NCBI GenBank assembly: GCA_036429605.1
Contig: CM071589.1
Span: 3,100,001-3,164,000, forward strand
Reading direction: 5' to 3'
From: Cladobotryum mycophilum
Lineage: Eukaryota; Ascomycota; Sordariomycetes; Hypocreales; Hypocreaceae
Length of the DNA: 64,000 bases
The notes beneath the pieces are model-generated. The model was not told where the DNA came from. It was given only the letters and a program-made list of their open reading frames with translations, and did not search any database. Shown piece by piece: positions 46,155-56,900 of the stretch. The position numbers were made by a program, and so were the translations under genes. Numbering within the stretch: the stretch's first letter is position 1; each line of letters starts with the position of its first letter.

Positions 46155-47709
46155 CTACGAAACCTGGAACAAGCTGCTTGAATGCGTACCATCGCCGCCA
46201 GTAATCCAACCTCTCACGGTCTCAGCATTAAGACCCTCCGAGAAATCGGTATCGTCAGGAAGCGTTCTGATAGAGACACTCGCCGTCTTCTCATCAAATA
46301 CAGTAGCAACCTTGATGAACTTGTCAACAGGACGCTCAAAATAGTCAGAGCTGCCGGCACCATTGGAAACGTGGAAAGTGCTCTTGCACTTGGTGTCACC
46401 AGGGGCGAGGACTTCAAAAATATCGGCTTCACCACAGCCTGATCTCCAGCAGCTGCATGAGTTGTACTGTGCGGTGCGAGGAATACGTCCATTGAGAGCC
46501 CAGAGAGCAGACATGTCGCCATTGAAGCCGCGGTCACCGTCGAGGGGCATCTTGAAGTTGAAGAGGAAGACCTTGTTAGCGCCAGCGAAGCCCTCTGCGT
46601 GATTACGTTAGTAAATGACTGTACCAAGCAGGTGACGAATAACTTACTGTAGGCGGTCTCAGGGTCACGAGAGTATCCACAGCTATCGTCGCACTTTTCA
46701 GCACTGAAGATGGCAAATTCCTTGTTAGATGGGATGTAAACATCCTTCAAGATCTGAGGAGAGCTAGCACCGCCGGTTCCATCAGCATTGAGAAACGAAA
46801 GGGAATTGCCCCAAACACTATAGACCAATTTCAAATTAGTATTCAACTCAAACAAACAAAACCACTAAATACTCGGAGATGGGTATGATAACTTACGTAT
46901 CCCAAAGGCCAGATCCCTGTCCACCGTAGTTGCCCATGAAAATGATGTTGTCAGCAACTTGCTTCTCGGCACTATAGTACGCGACGCGATCCCAATCACT
47001 GCCAGCAGCCGGAGGAGATTTGTCCTTTGGAGGTGCCTTGGCATGAGAATCACCATTTGAGTCTGGCCTTGGCGTTGGCTTAGGTGCGACTTGAGCAGGT
47101 GGTGGCGGTGGAGGAGGAGCTGCATTCTCAGGAGACGAGGCTGGGGGCGGGGGAGCAGGAGTTGCCGCAGGGGCAGGAGTTGTTGGTCCAAAGTAGTTGT
47201 TGATCCAGGAGACGACCTGGCCATTGATAGTTGCCGTCACCCATTCTTCTCTCTTTTGTTTGTGAAATTGCTGATGGCCATGAAATCTACGATGAGAGTT
47301 TCCATGAGTGTGACCACCAGCACGAAAAGATGAATCACGCTTCATCTTCTTCTTAGGGGCAAGGTTATACACCGCTGCCTCCTTCAGTTGGAAGGGCCCG
47401 CGAACATGGATAGAAAGCTGTAATAGTTAGAACGTTGAACTTGGAAGACATGGGGGTGCCTCAACTTACATCTTCATCCAGGGGAGCGAGAGGTCCACTA
47501 TAAGTCTTGTCTTCCATCGTGCACTCTCCATTGTCGCCCATGTGAGTGACAGCTTTGAAGCTTCCCTTCCCTACGAGACCTTCGTATAGGATGTGACTGA
47601 CGGCTCCGCAGAACCAGTTGCCTCCTTCATCGACTGCATTGCCAGTGCATTGTTGAGTCAGGGCTGTAGCCAAGCTTGCCGTAGCAAGTAATGCTGCCGA
47701 GGTCTTCAT
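46155..47709 (-). CDS. TOS1-like secreted cell-wall glycosyl hydrolase
   Basis: Secreted wall protein of the TOS1 family (Pfam DUF2403 and DUF2401), suggested to act on beta-1,3-glucan. Exons 47709-47470, 47417-46897, 46817-46648 and 46594-46155 give 456 aa. Signal peptide MKTSAALLATASLATALT. The N-terminal domain has GNWFCGAVSHILYEGL and GPFQLKEAAVYNLA. A His/Arg-rich piece (GGHTHGNSHRRFHGHQQ) and a Pro/Ala-rich linker with seven consecutive prolines lead to the C-terminal domain. That domain reads DWDRVAYYSAEKQVADN, FMGNYGGQGSGLWDTVWGN, IFSAEKCDDSCGY, GANKVFLFNFKMP, ALWALNGRIPRTAQY, CSCWRSGCGEADIFEVL and DYFERPVDKFIKVATVFDE. The CGEADIFE acidic pair is a plausible active site. It converges on MSK1. 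Confidence 0.93.
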
Positions 47710-50144
47710 CTTTGAGAAACCCTTTGATTCTTATTTTCTCTTCAAGTCCTCTGCTCTTTACTTTCAGTGCCACCGAGGGCGTAGTGGTATCGAGGCGGTG
47801 TTGGGCTAATGGTGTAAGTCTTGGGTGGGTATGCTCCAACTTTAATGGGTATAAGCTTTCTTGTACCACGACAATGATTCAGAAAAGACGGTAGAAAGTG
47901 ATTGAATATGAAGATTTAAAGGAAAGATCTGCAGAAAATGCTGGCCAGCGGGTGAGGTTATATGAACGGCCCAGTTGGGGTCTGGAATGTGAAGACAAAG
48001 GAGTGGCTGGTGATGGCACAATTTTTGTTCGTCGGACAAGGATTCAATTTGCTGAACTCGAAAGAAGCGGCAAAGAAAAGCAAGGAAAAGAAGAGAAAAG
48101 AAAATTAAAAGTGACAACGGATGCATGCTGAACAAACAGCTTTTGCACCTGCAGTGAGCCACCTGGGGGCCGACAGGAAATGGGAGGGTGGTGCTGGGCA
48201 TGGCACGGTCACGGTCATGGTCATGGTTGTCCTGGCTAAGCACTCCGTACTCCGTAAGATATCACACTTCCGACCGATTGGTTTCGCCTTTGAGGTGAGA
48301 TGGAGATACGGAATATCAACCCAGTCGGATCAGCTGCCGTCAGCGGAATACATGTTCAGGGCAATGGCGTAATGGGAGGAGGTTGCACGGGCACCAGGGG
48401 TATCGCTGTCAAAAATGTGCGTGTGCCTGCAGCTGCAGCTGCTGTGATCGTCACTTGACAGGGGAAGAAGATGCGACCTTGACGAGACGGGCTGGTTGTT
48501 TGGTTGATAGTACAAGTAGCTTTCTCTGATGAAACAGAGATATTGTGTGTATGACTGTGCGCTGGCTTCGTATCCAATGAGGCTTATGAAAGATGTGCCG
48601 CCCTGGCCTGTTCTTCTTGGTTGGTGATGCTCATGGTCCGTCCATGGTGAGGTGAGGAGGGTGGATGAAGATGCGCGTGGCTGAGATCAGCATGAGCCAG
48701 GGTCCTGCTCTGTATGTACCTTAATTTATACGGACTAGTTGAACAACATTCAAGACATTTCGACAGCATGTTTTACTTGTTTTGACAAGAGGCGTAGATG
48801 CTGGGGTTGAATAGAATGAGTAAACGCCGACGAGGAGGAGGAAGAGGAAGAGAAGGAGAGGAGGTCTGATTCCAGGTCGTCGTCTCCATCTGGGCGCCAA
48901 ATGATACTTGCCGTACCTACCAAGTACAATGAATGGAGGAGGGGGAGCTCCCATCGGCACTTGCCATTTACTAGCCAGGGGTTATTACCAGTATTGGTTT
49001 AGTGAAGCGCCTCATGTCCCTTATAATTTTATGCTTCAGACGGCTCCCTCCCTCCTCAACAAAGAAGCATGCCCAATCCGCCGTGCATCATTAGTTGGAT
49101 ACGATCAGAGAGTGGGTGATGGACCTGGTAAGATCATAGATGCATCTCTCGTCACTTTCTCAGCCATTGACTTTCTCTGTCCCCCGCATGCGTGAGCTGA
49201 GAGAATATCCATCTCTTGAGTTAGGTACTTTCTCTCCATCTGCCTTATCTATCACCATGAAACATGAATTATTCCCATTATTACAAAGTGCGTAGGTATT
49301 TAATGCTCCTATGCAAATAGGACCTTTTTTGTGTGTTGTGACATAAGCCGCACTGATAGTACTTGTACGTTTCTTGTGGTGACAAATGCAACCCCGTACT
49401 AACCATCACAAAACGCATCAAGGTGAGGGGAATTGTTACATCGATTCGATCGTCAGTTATGAATAAATTAAATTAGCTTCCTTCTAAGAAGCGTTCGAAT
49501 TATTTTTAACACTACTGAGGGGGAAAAGAATCAGGTTTCGTCATATAGAGCTGAAACTCCCGCGTGGCTTTAATGAAACAAACCTGGTGCCATTAGATCG
49601 ACTGCATCATCATATAATTATCAACTTCTATAGTATAGCATCGCAGAAGCACATATACTACCACTTCAAAATTGCACCATTTCTTTTTCTCAATAAAACA
49701 TCATCTATAGGGTATGATATGATTCAATCTGCATCTATCCATCTGGTTGCGGAACATCCATACCTCACACAGCTCGCTAAAATCTGTATTCTCCATCTGC
49801 CAAACTCCTTGCACCGAGAAGTGACAGTAGCATAAAATAGGATACATGCATTTGCAACACATTGGACTTCGCTTAAACCAAGAAAAAATGAAGCATGGCT
49901 CTCCTCGTTACTAACGAATAGCCATAATGCGGGGAAGATAGAGAGACAAGACGGCATCAAAGTGGCGTCCAGTATAAACATGCATCAACCAATCCAGGGA
50001 CATAATATATATCTCGGACAACTATTACCCTGCACATCAAAACTCAATTGTGAGACCAGGCTATCTAGGTAGGTAGTACATGGCTTCATCCAGTCATCGC
50101 CTTGTGCTCACTTGCTTCAATATCCCTCACGACGCCTTTTTTCA
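47710..50144. other. 2.4-kb intergenic region
   Basis: Upstream region of the TOS1-like gene and downstream flank of ROK1. No frame shows a domain. A GTCACG/GTCATG stretch lies near 48206-48230 and an exact TACTCCGTA at 48248-48256. Confidence 0.5.
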
Positions 50145-52247
50145 TCAATCATCGAATCCACCCCATTCACCACCCTCACCACCCTCACCACCGCTTGCAT
50201 CATCATCCCTCTCCGTCTTCCTCTTTTTGCTGCCCTGAATAGCGCCACGTTTGTTATGTTCCTTACGCCGCTCATATCCGCTCTGAGACGTAATCTGCTC
50301 TCGCCCTCCACTTCTCCGTGATTCAATACCGCGCTCCTTGAGTTTCTTCCTGTCCTCTTTGCCCACATTCGGCAGCGCGTCAAGCAGCCACTTCTGCACC
50401 CCAGCCTCATCGTCTGTCTTGCCCGCCTGTTTCTCGCTTGCAGCAATGACGTTGGCTACCGTCTTCACAAAGGGAATATCGTCCTTGGTGTAAAACGTGA
50501 CGGCGACACCGCCTTCTCGGCCTGCTCGTCCCGTCCGGCCTGCGCGATGGACATATGCAGCAGCTGAGCCGGGCACATCGTAGTTGACGACGCCATTCAT
50601 GCCTGCAAAGTCAACACCTCGAGCTAGCACATCTGTCGTGATGAGCACCCAAATCTCTCCGGCTCGGAACTTGCGCATGATGGCGGCTCGGGCTGCATCA
50701 GGCAGGCCACTGTGCAGAGCCGCTATTCTGGTCGAGCCACCAGCTTCAAGAGGAATGTCGTATTTCAGCTCCTCGTGCAGTGCTGTAGCTCGTTCGATCG
50801 TTTGAGTGAAAACGAGAAATGGTGGCCGAAGAGGCGGCCCAGAGTCGGCACTTGATGTCGGTCGTAGGAGTTGCCGCAGGGCCAACAACTTGCCTTGCTC
50901 ACTTGCCGTGTAAATCAACCTGTGCACAATATTCGGCACTGCAGTATCTTTCAAGCCAACAACTAATCTAACCAATGGCCTGGGAGTAATGCCAAGTGAT
51001 TCGGCCCGAGCATTCAACCTCTCTGTAACGAGAGATTCAATGTTCGACCCCATGGTAGCCGACCAGAACGACAAACGTAAATCTGTGTTGCTGCAGGCGG
51101 TCCAGATGCCAAGTGTCTGCTCGCGGAATAGTGGGTCAAGTAGAACATCAGCCTCATCCAATATCAAATCCTGGACCGTTGGTAGAACCTTTTGTGTGCT
51201 AGCAGGTCCAGATGTGAGGAAATTAAGTAGCAGAAGAGGCGTGGTAACCAGTATGTCCACCTTTGTCACCGACTTTGGTTTGCTACTTTTGCCCTTCTCC
51301 TCAATTTCGGACTCTTGTTCGGGGTCATCATTCGCCTCTTCATCAGAGCTATCCTCACTGATTTCTTGCTGCTCGGCAGCAAGCGCCATTCCCTTCTTCA
51401 TAGCCACAATCCTTAGGCCAGTTCCTTGGAGTAACTGAGTTCCCACGCTGGCAATCTGGTATGCGAGCTCTCGAGTTGGGACGATGACCACGGCTTCTAG
51501 CTCATGGATATTGTGAAGCTTCTCTTCGGCTCTCCGTCGCATAATGTGATTGATTGCCGGGATGAGGAAGCTGATCGTTTTCCCACTGCCCGTAGGTGCG
51601 ACAGCCAGAAAATCCACACCTCGCTCGAGACCCTCCTCCTTGCCTAGAGCTAGGTCTGGCCGGATCAGCAGAGGCAAGCTACCCAATTGAACTTCTGTAG
51701 GAACTCGATATCCCTGGAAAGCTAGATTTTCAGCAACTCGGCGGGAGATGCCATATGTGCTTCGTAGCCGGCTGAATGACTCTAGAGGCTGGGGGAACAA
51801 CTGTTTCTTCTCCTCCCTCTTCACCTCCACCGTTGCCTTCTTCTTCTTAGACTTTTTTACTTTGTGTTGTTCCTCGCGATTGGATATAAGCGTAATCTTA
51901 AGGCGATGCGACCGCAACAGCTGGCGACACTCTTCCTCGCTCAACTGTTTGGTGGTTTCCGCCGCGGGACTTGCTGCTCGCTTCGTCTTGCCATGTTCAG
52001 CGTCTGGTTTTGACGGTGCTGACGTATCCTTTGGCGCAAAGAAATCGACATCGGGAAGTGTATCAGGGGACTCTGACTTTGTCTCCTCAAGGTTTCGCTT
52101 TCTCTTCAGTCCGCGGACTTCGTCGTGGAACAGCTGCGGGTTCGTCTTGGTGCCGGCGGAGGGAAGCTTGGCCACGGCATTGGCCCCCAGCTGGGAGCCC
52201 TTTGCTGTTTTCTTCGTGCCTCTTGATAATACCTTGAGAATATCCAT
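50145..52247 (-). CDS. ROK1: ATP-dependent RNA helicase Rok1 (DEAD-box)
   Basis: Nucleolar DEAD-box helicase needed for 18S rRNA processing; orthologue of human DDX52. Intronless, 700 aa. The start MDILKVLSRGTKK is the family opening. A charged N-terminal region with a Lys cluster (KKSKKKK) precedes the Q-motif region (FSRLRSTYGISRRVAENL, GYRVPTEVQ). Motif I is APTGSGKT (about 215-222), Ia PTRELAYQIA, II DEAD in LILDEADVLL (about 364), III SAT, IV FLVFTQT, V TDVLARGVDF and VI HRAGRTGRAGREG. A Glu/Asp-rich insertion lies between Ia and II. The C-terminus is Lys/Arg-rich then Gly-rich acidic. Confidence 0.96.
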   Translation of the reverse strand: MDILKVLSRGTKKTAKGSQLGANAVAKLPSAGTKTNPQLFHDEVRGLKRKRNLEETKSESPDTLPDVDFFAPKDTSAPSKPDAEHGKTKRAASPAAETTKQLSEEECRQLLRSHRLKITLISNREEQHKVKKSKKKKATVEVKREEKKQLFPQPLESFSRLRSTYGISRRVAENLAFQGYRVPTEVQLGSLPLLIRPDLALGKEEGLERGVDFLAVAPTGSGKTISFLIPAINHIMRRRAEEKLHNIHELEAVVIVPTRELAYQIASVGTQLLQGTGLRIVAMKKGMALAAEQQEISEDSSDEEANDDPEQESEIEEKGKSSKPKSVTKVDILVTTPLLLLNFLTSGPASTQKVLPTVQDLILDEADVLLDPLFREQTLGIWTACSNTDLRLSFWSATMGSNIESLVTERLNARAESLGITPRPLVRLVVGLKDTAVPNIVHRLIYTASEQGKLLALRQLLRPTSSADSGPPLRPPFLVFTQTIERATALHEELKYDIPLEAGGSTRIAALHSGLPDAARAAIMRKFRAGEIWVLITTDVLARGVDFAGMNGVVNYDVPGSAAAYVHRAGRTGRAGREGGVAVTFYTKDDIPFVKTVANVIAASEKQAGKTDDEAGVQKWLLDALPNVGKEDRKKLKERGIESRRSGGREQITSQSGYERRKEHNKRGAIQGSKKRKTERDDDASGGEGGEGGEWGGFDD

Positions 52248-52808
52248 GATTTTGGAGGCGCAAGAAATAATAATATGTGGTAGTTGGCGCTGGATCTCTC
52301 GGGGCAGAAAGGAAAGAGATGGGATTGTTGGATAGGTATGGATGTAGAAAATTTAGAGCTCAGCCGTGCAACTTTTTTTTGCTGCAAGGCTACCGCTGAC
52401 GGATAGTGGGGTGCTATGCGGTGCTGTGCTGTGCTGTGCTGGAGCTCGTGGGGCTAACCTAACGGTCCATAGCGACTTGAGATGCGCTTCCATTGGTGTT
52501 GAATGAAGCTCAAATCTACTTTACGTAATTATTGGCATTATTCGTATTTATACATATCATCGGAGTATTTGCCTGCCTTTCATATCCTCAGGCGGGGTCC
52601 TTTAGAAGCAATGGGCATTGTAGTGTTGTTCAACGGGGCTTTCTACTTGGTCCATGGGGAACACCACCTTGATATGGGCGCCTATGGGCATGATATTAAT
52701 ATTATATTGTTGTAAAAGTCAATTGAAAAATAGAGCCGCTGTCTTGAAGCAGCCAACCTCAGACGCCGTTGAATGCCATCACTTCTCTTGATTTTGCAGC
52801 TCAGAGCA
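52248..52808. other. intergenic region ROK1 / PIG-P
   Basis: Upstream of ROK1, downstream of the PIG-P gene; both on the minus strand. GTGCT repeats near 52411-52440. No gene seen. Confidence 0.5.
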
Positions 52809-53522
52809 TCACGTTCCATCATCGCTGTCATGTTCCTCTCTCCCATCCCCGTACAACACCTCACACACGCCCGCCAACGGTATGTCCAACACCGCATCCG
52901 TCCCTTCGTTCCAAATCTCCTTCCACCTCAGCTTCCCATCCCTCTCGCACTTCCTCTCCCTCTTGGTGCTCCCCTTCAGCCTGCCCTTGGCATCAATCAC
53001 CGCCAGCTTGCCCGCCCCGTCCACGATGGTCTCCACGCTGCTCATCGGTTCCGTCAGGATCTCGAGGTTGTACGCCGCCAGCGCGACGTAGATGTAGCAC
53101 ACCGTCATCACTAGGAACGCCGGGACCGCGAGCGCCCACCATCGGTTCGGGTAGTAGTATATGCCCAGCGCGTGCAGGAACGGCGACGGGAGGTAGCTCC
53201 ATAGGAGGTAGGTCAGGAACGTGAGACTGCTGAACAGGTAGAGCACGAAGCCGTAGTACTCGTATGTCGGGACCTTGGGCGCGGTGTGCGGCACGGGAGC
53301 TATGTCGTCGTCTGAGGCATCTGGCGTCGTCGGCCGCGACGGACGCAAGAGGGACGTAAGCGATGGCGACGGAGGGAGAGGAGTTGGCGGTCGGCCGTAA
53401 AATGGAGGGGCAAAGTAATTTTGGCCAAGCGGTTGAGCAGGAGACTCCTCGTCGGAAGAGCCTCCAGTGGATTGATTGTCTGAGAGGTAGTCCTCGTCCT
53501 GCTCGTCTGAGGAACCGGACAT
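52809..53522 (-). CDS. PIG-P domain protein, GPI-GlcNAc transferase subunit (Gpi19)
   Basis: Subunit of the ER complex that transfers GlcNAc from UDP-GlcNAc to phosphatidylinositol, the first step of GPI-anchor synthesis. Single exon, 237 aa. An acidic Ser/Pro-rich N-terminus of ~95 residues precedes the PIG-P domain. That domain has two membrane segments (YEYYGFVLYLFSSLTFLTYLLW and WALAVPAFLVMTVCYIYVAL) separated by the family's LGIYYYPNRWW. After the second segment comes YNLEILTEPMSSVETIVD, then a charged cytosolic tail. The start at 53522 (MSGSSDEQ) is preferred over an in-frame Met at 53558 because the 12 upstream residues add no conserved feature; this choice is uncertain. UAP1, elsewhere in the window, makes its sugar donor. 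Confidence 0.88.
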   Translation of the reverse strand: MSGSSDEQDEDYLSDNQSTGGSSDEESPAQPLGQNYFAPPFYGRPPTPLPPSPSLTSLLRPSRPTTPDASDDDIAPVPHTAPKVPTYEYYGFVLYLFSSLTFLTYLLWSYLPSPFLHALGIYYYPNRWWALAVPAFLVMTVCYIYVALAAYNLEILTEPMSSVETIVDGAGKLAVIDAKGRLKGSTKRERKCERDGKLRWKEIWNEGTDAVLDIPLAGVCEVLYGDGREEHDSDDGT

Positions 53523-53914
53523 GATTACTTGCGGCCTAAGGAGTGGGTGATGTTGCAATGCTTAGTTTAAAGGCGGGAACATGAAGTCGTTGGAGTTGGC
53601 GATAATAGGCATATGCAAGTATCCACCACCAATGCAGAGAAAGCACCAAGTCAACTGATCAGCAGTCAGTCTGTAAAAAGAACTTCGTGACTGGTTGATA
53701 AATTTCAATGCCTATGGAATAATTCAATACAGAATTGTAAGCTCCATATTAATTTTTATTCCATAATCTAGGTAGTTCTTCATCTATCTATATCCAGATG
53801 GTTACAACGGCATCAGCTTCAGCTTCGAGAAATCAACGCTTCCCGTCTTTGCTTGCTCTTAAATCATTGTATATAATATATATAAGTAAATAGGTAAACA
53901 TCATATTCATCCTC
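53523..53914. other. intergenic region PIG-P / VPS8
   Basis: Promoter of PIG-P and 3' flank of VPS8. AT-rich with TATATA tracts near 53870-53886; nothing else seen. Confidence 0.6.
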
Positions 53915-56900
53915 TCATCCATCAATTGGACACTTGTACTCACGCTCTCTGCTTACCACACCATTCTCTTGCTTCTCTTGCAGTGAATCGAGGCAAGTTT
54001 GATGGTAGATGTGCCGGCAGGCCAGTATCACGAGTGGTCCAAGTGGTTGGTCTTTGCCAGACCTCTGACTATCAGGCTCAATAAGCATGCTCGACGGCCG
54101 TGTATCGAGGCTTTTCCCCTTTGACTTGCTATCCGACTCTCCCACGTCGCCCTTGGCTCTCTCTGCAGCTTGAGACTTCCTTTCTCTCCTCGCCGCATCT
54201 TCAACTGCCTGTTTATCTTCCCACGCTTCAAATACGGCACCGCCTGCGACGCCGGGTCCCCAAACTCTCTTCCCACATGCTTCGCATGTAGATCCTCGTG
54301 GTCGCCAACCGCGCTGTCGGAGCTCGACCGATTTACCAACGTTGATAAATAGATTTCGTTCGAGCAGGCGGTTTGACAAACGTAGAATCGACTCTTCATA
54401 TGCGTAAGCAGAGAAAATTGAAGCAAGCACGCCGCGTAGGTCTGCAAGATTTGGCGAAGAGATAGCTGCCTGTGTAAGGAACGCCCTCAGTATCCTCAGG
54501 AAGGACAGATTAGACCCTGCATTTGTAAGTACTTTGGAGTTCATCTGACTATTGGATTTGCTGGATGTCGTCACCAGGAGTGACGTAAAAGTATGCTGAA
54601 CCAACGACCGAAGAATCGCCAATAGCTTCTCCTCATCAAGCGCACAGTCATCGGCAGCTGCGTGAATAGCTGGCGACAACCTTCGAGTGACTTGCACGCA
54701 CGCGTCGATCAAACTTAGCCAGAGGCCTTCATCTTCCGAGAGACTATTCTCGGACGTCTTCTTCTTTGAAACTGCATTCACTTTCTTGGATGATTTCGTC
54801 TGGCCTTGACACAGCCAAATGCCGACATAGACATACTTTTGAAGGCTCTCAAGCAGGGCTTCGGCCGATGATTGAAGGGATAACAAGCCTTCCTCGCTAT
54901 GTGTGGCGTTGAGAAGCCCTTGCATGGCTGATTCGAGAGTGCCCAGGTGCTTGATTAATCGCTCCATAGCCCCCTGAGCCTGGCCGTCATGAGCGAGGAG
55001 CACCACGGCGGCATCGACAACACCGGTCTCCTCCATGGTTGGGAGCAGCTCGCCTAATCTCAGGTCGACTGATTGCACCATACCAACGTATTCTGAAACG
55101 TGTTGCGGATCAAACTTGCACATCAGTCGGACATAGCGTTCAATCAAGTTTCGATCCAACGCCTCTTGTGCGTTTACAAGAGGGTCTTCTGGCTCTAGCA
55201 AGGTTTTGAGGTAAGCATGTTGCAGCTCTGGAGCGTCTTCTGCGGAGTCTAGAATATGCTGGTGCAAATCTATTCCTTCCGAAGCAAGAGTACTGGCCGA
55301 CTGTTCAGGGCTGAGTTCTAGTAGATCTCTTGCATGCTGCTCAATGACGACTTGCACCTCCTGCCGTTGACGAGGAGTCAGACCACTATGAGGGCGCAAG
55401 CAGTCTGCAATGCAGTCAAAGGTCAATTCCTGGTCCTCGGGGTCTTCAAAATAAGTCTCCAAAAGGCTCGCATATTGCTTGTCAATCTTGTATATCCGCT
55501 TCAGAATTCGATAGAATCCTGCTTTCTTGAACATTGGCATCAAGGCAGGCATATCAGAGGGATGATAGACAGATAATAGATACTCTGCACTCAGCTGTGC
55601 ATCCTCAGCCAGATCTACACCTGGATAGCTGCAGAGTCCTGCCAAAACCCCCGACAACGTAGAACCTGAGAATAGCAAATACTGTGGAAACTTGGGGAGA
55701 TTTCGAGCAATAAACATGTCGAGATAGATCGTGTCTGCTGGTGCAAAATCGGTCGGATTCATGACGTCTAGCAATATCGACAGAACGTACTGGCGATTTA
55801 TGGTCATCCCAAAGATTTGTTCCTCGGGCATATCCAACTTGGCGTCCCCATTTATGTGTTTGTCTGGTGAATCGTTCAGAAATGAGTCTTCAAATGCTTC
55901 ATTCAGGGCGCTCAGAAAGCTTGGGGCATCAAATTTGAGAATCAACCGCAAATATGGAAAAGCAGGCTCCAAGCTTCCACCAGATCTAGTAAGGAACTCT
56001 CGGTCGCTGCCTTTCGGCCATGAAATGGTTTTGCCGGAAAAGAAAAACCAGTAGACTTCGGCTTTTGCTTCATTAGCTGTCTCGTCGTCCATCAGTTCTC
56101 CGCTGGGGTATACCCGCCCTGTGAGGGTGTAGGATAAATAAGGGAAGATTTTGACCGCGTTGACACTATAGTAATCGTCACCAACATTACTAGTCGTGAA
56201 CTCCCCATTTGTCATTAGAGGGACAAGGAGACTGAGAAGATCAATCATCGGCGTAACATAGTCTTTCAAGGCTTGGTTCCAGACATATGTGAGCGCATCG
56301 TAAAGATTGTGCTGTTTGCAGAGAAGTGTAACTTGATCCAGATCCAACGTCACAGTCTCCATATGACAGATCATCTCCTCAAGCCTGCTTTCCCAACCCG
56401 TTGCCACGTAATGGCTAACCATGTCTTTGACAACGGCCGGTGGTACCACGGTTACAGTCTTGTCGAGAATATAGGGCTCCAAGGCTTCCAGGAATATACC
56501 CTCAACTTCAGCGTCGTGATACCACTCATATAGTTCCTCGAATAAATACTCCATATGTTCAATGCTGTGACATGCAATGAAACAAGTGTCCGCAAGCTGC
56601 TTCAGATGATCATCATCAGCAGACTCCTTGTTTTTCCGCCGCTGGCTAAAGGCATATTTTAATGAGGCGCCAATAATCTCCAAGATCTTGTCCCGCACCA
56701 TGCTGTGCCTTAGATCAGCATCGTCAGGCAGGCCAACAGTGAGCCGGTCAGCATCACCCGTATAATAAGACGTCGCTAGCTGGATTGCAGCAATATAATC
56801 GCCATTTTCCATTGTAGCAATCAGACGATCCGCCCAGTTTGATAATGCACCAATGCAAACATCATTAAAGCCCAACAGAAACATCCTCCCTTTGTAACTC

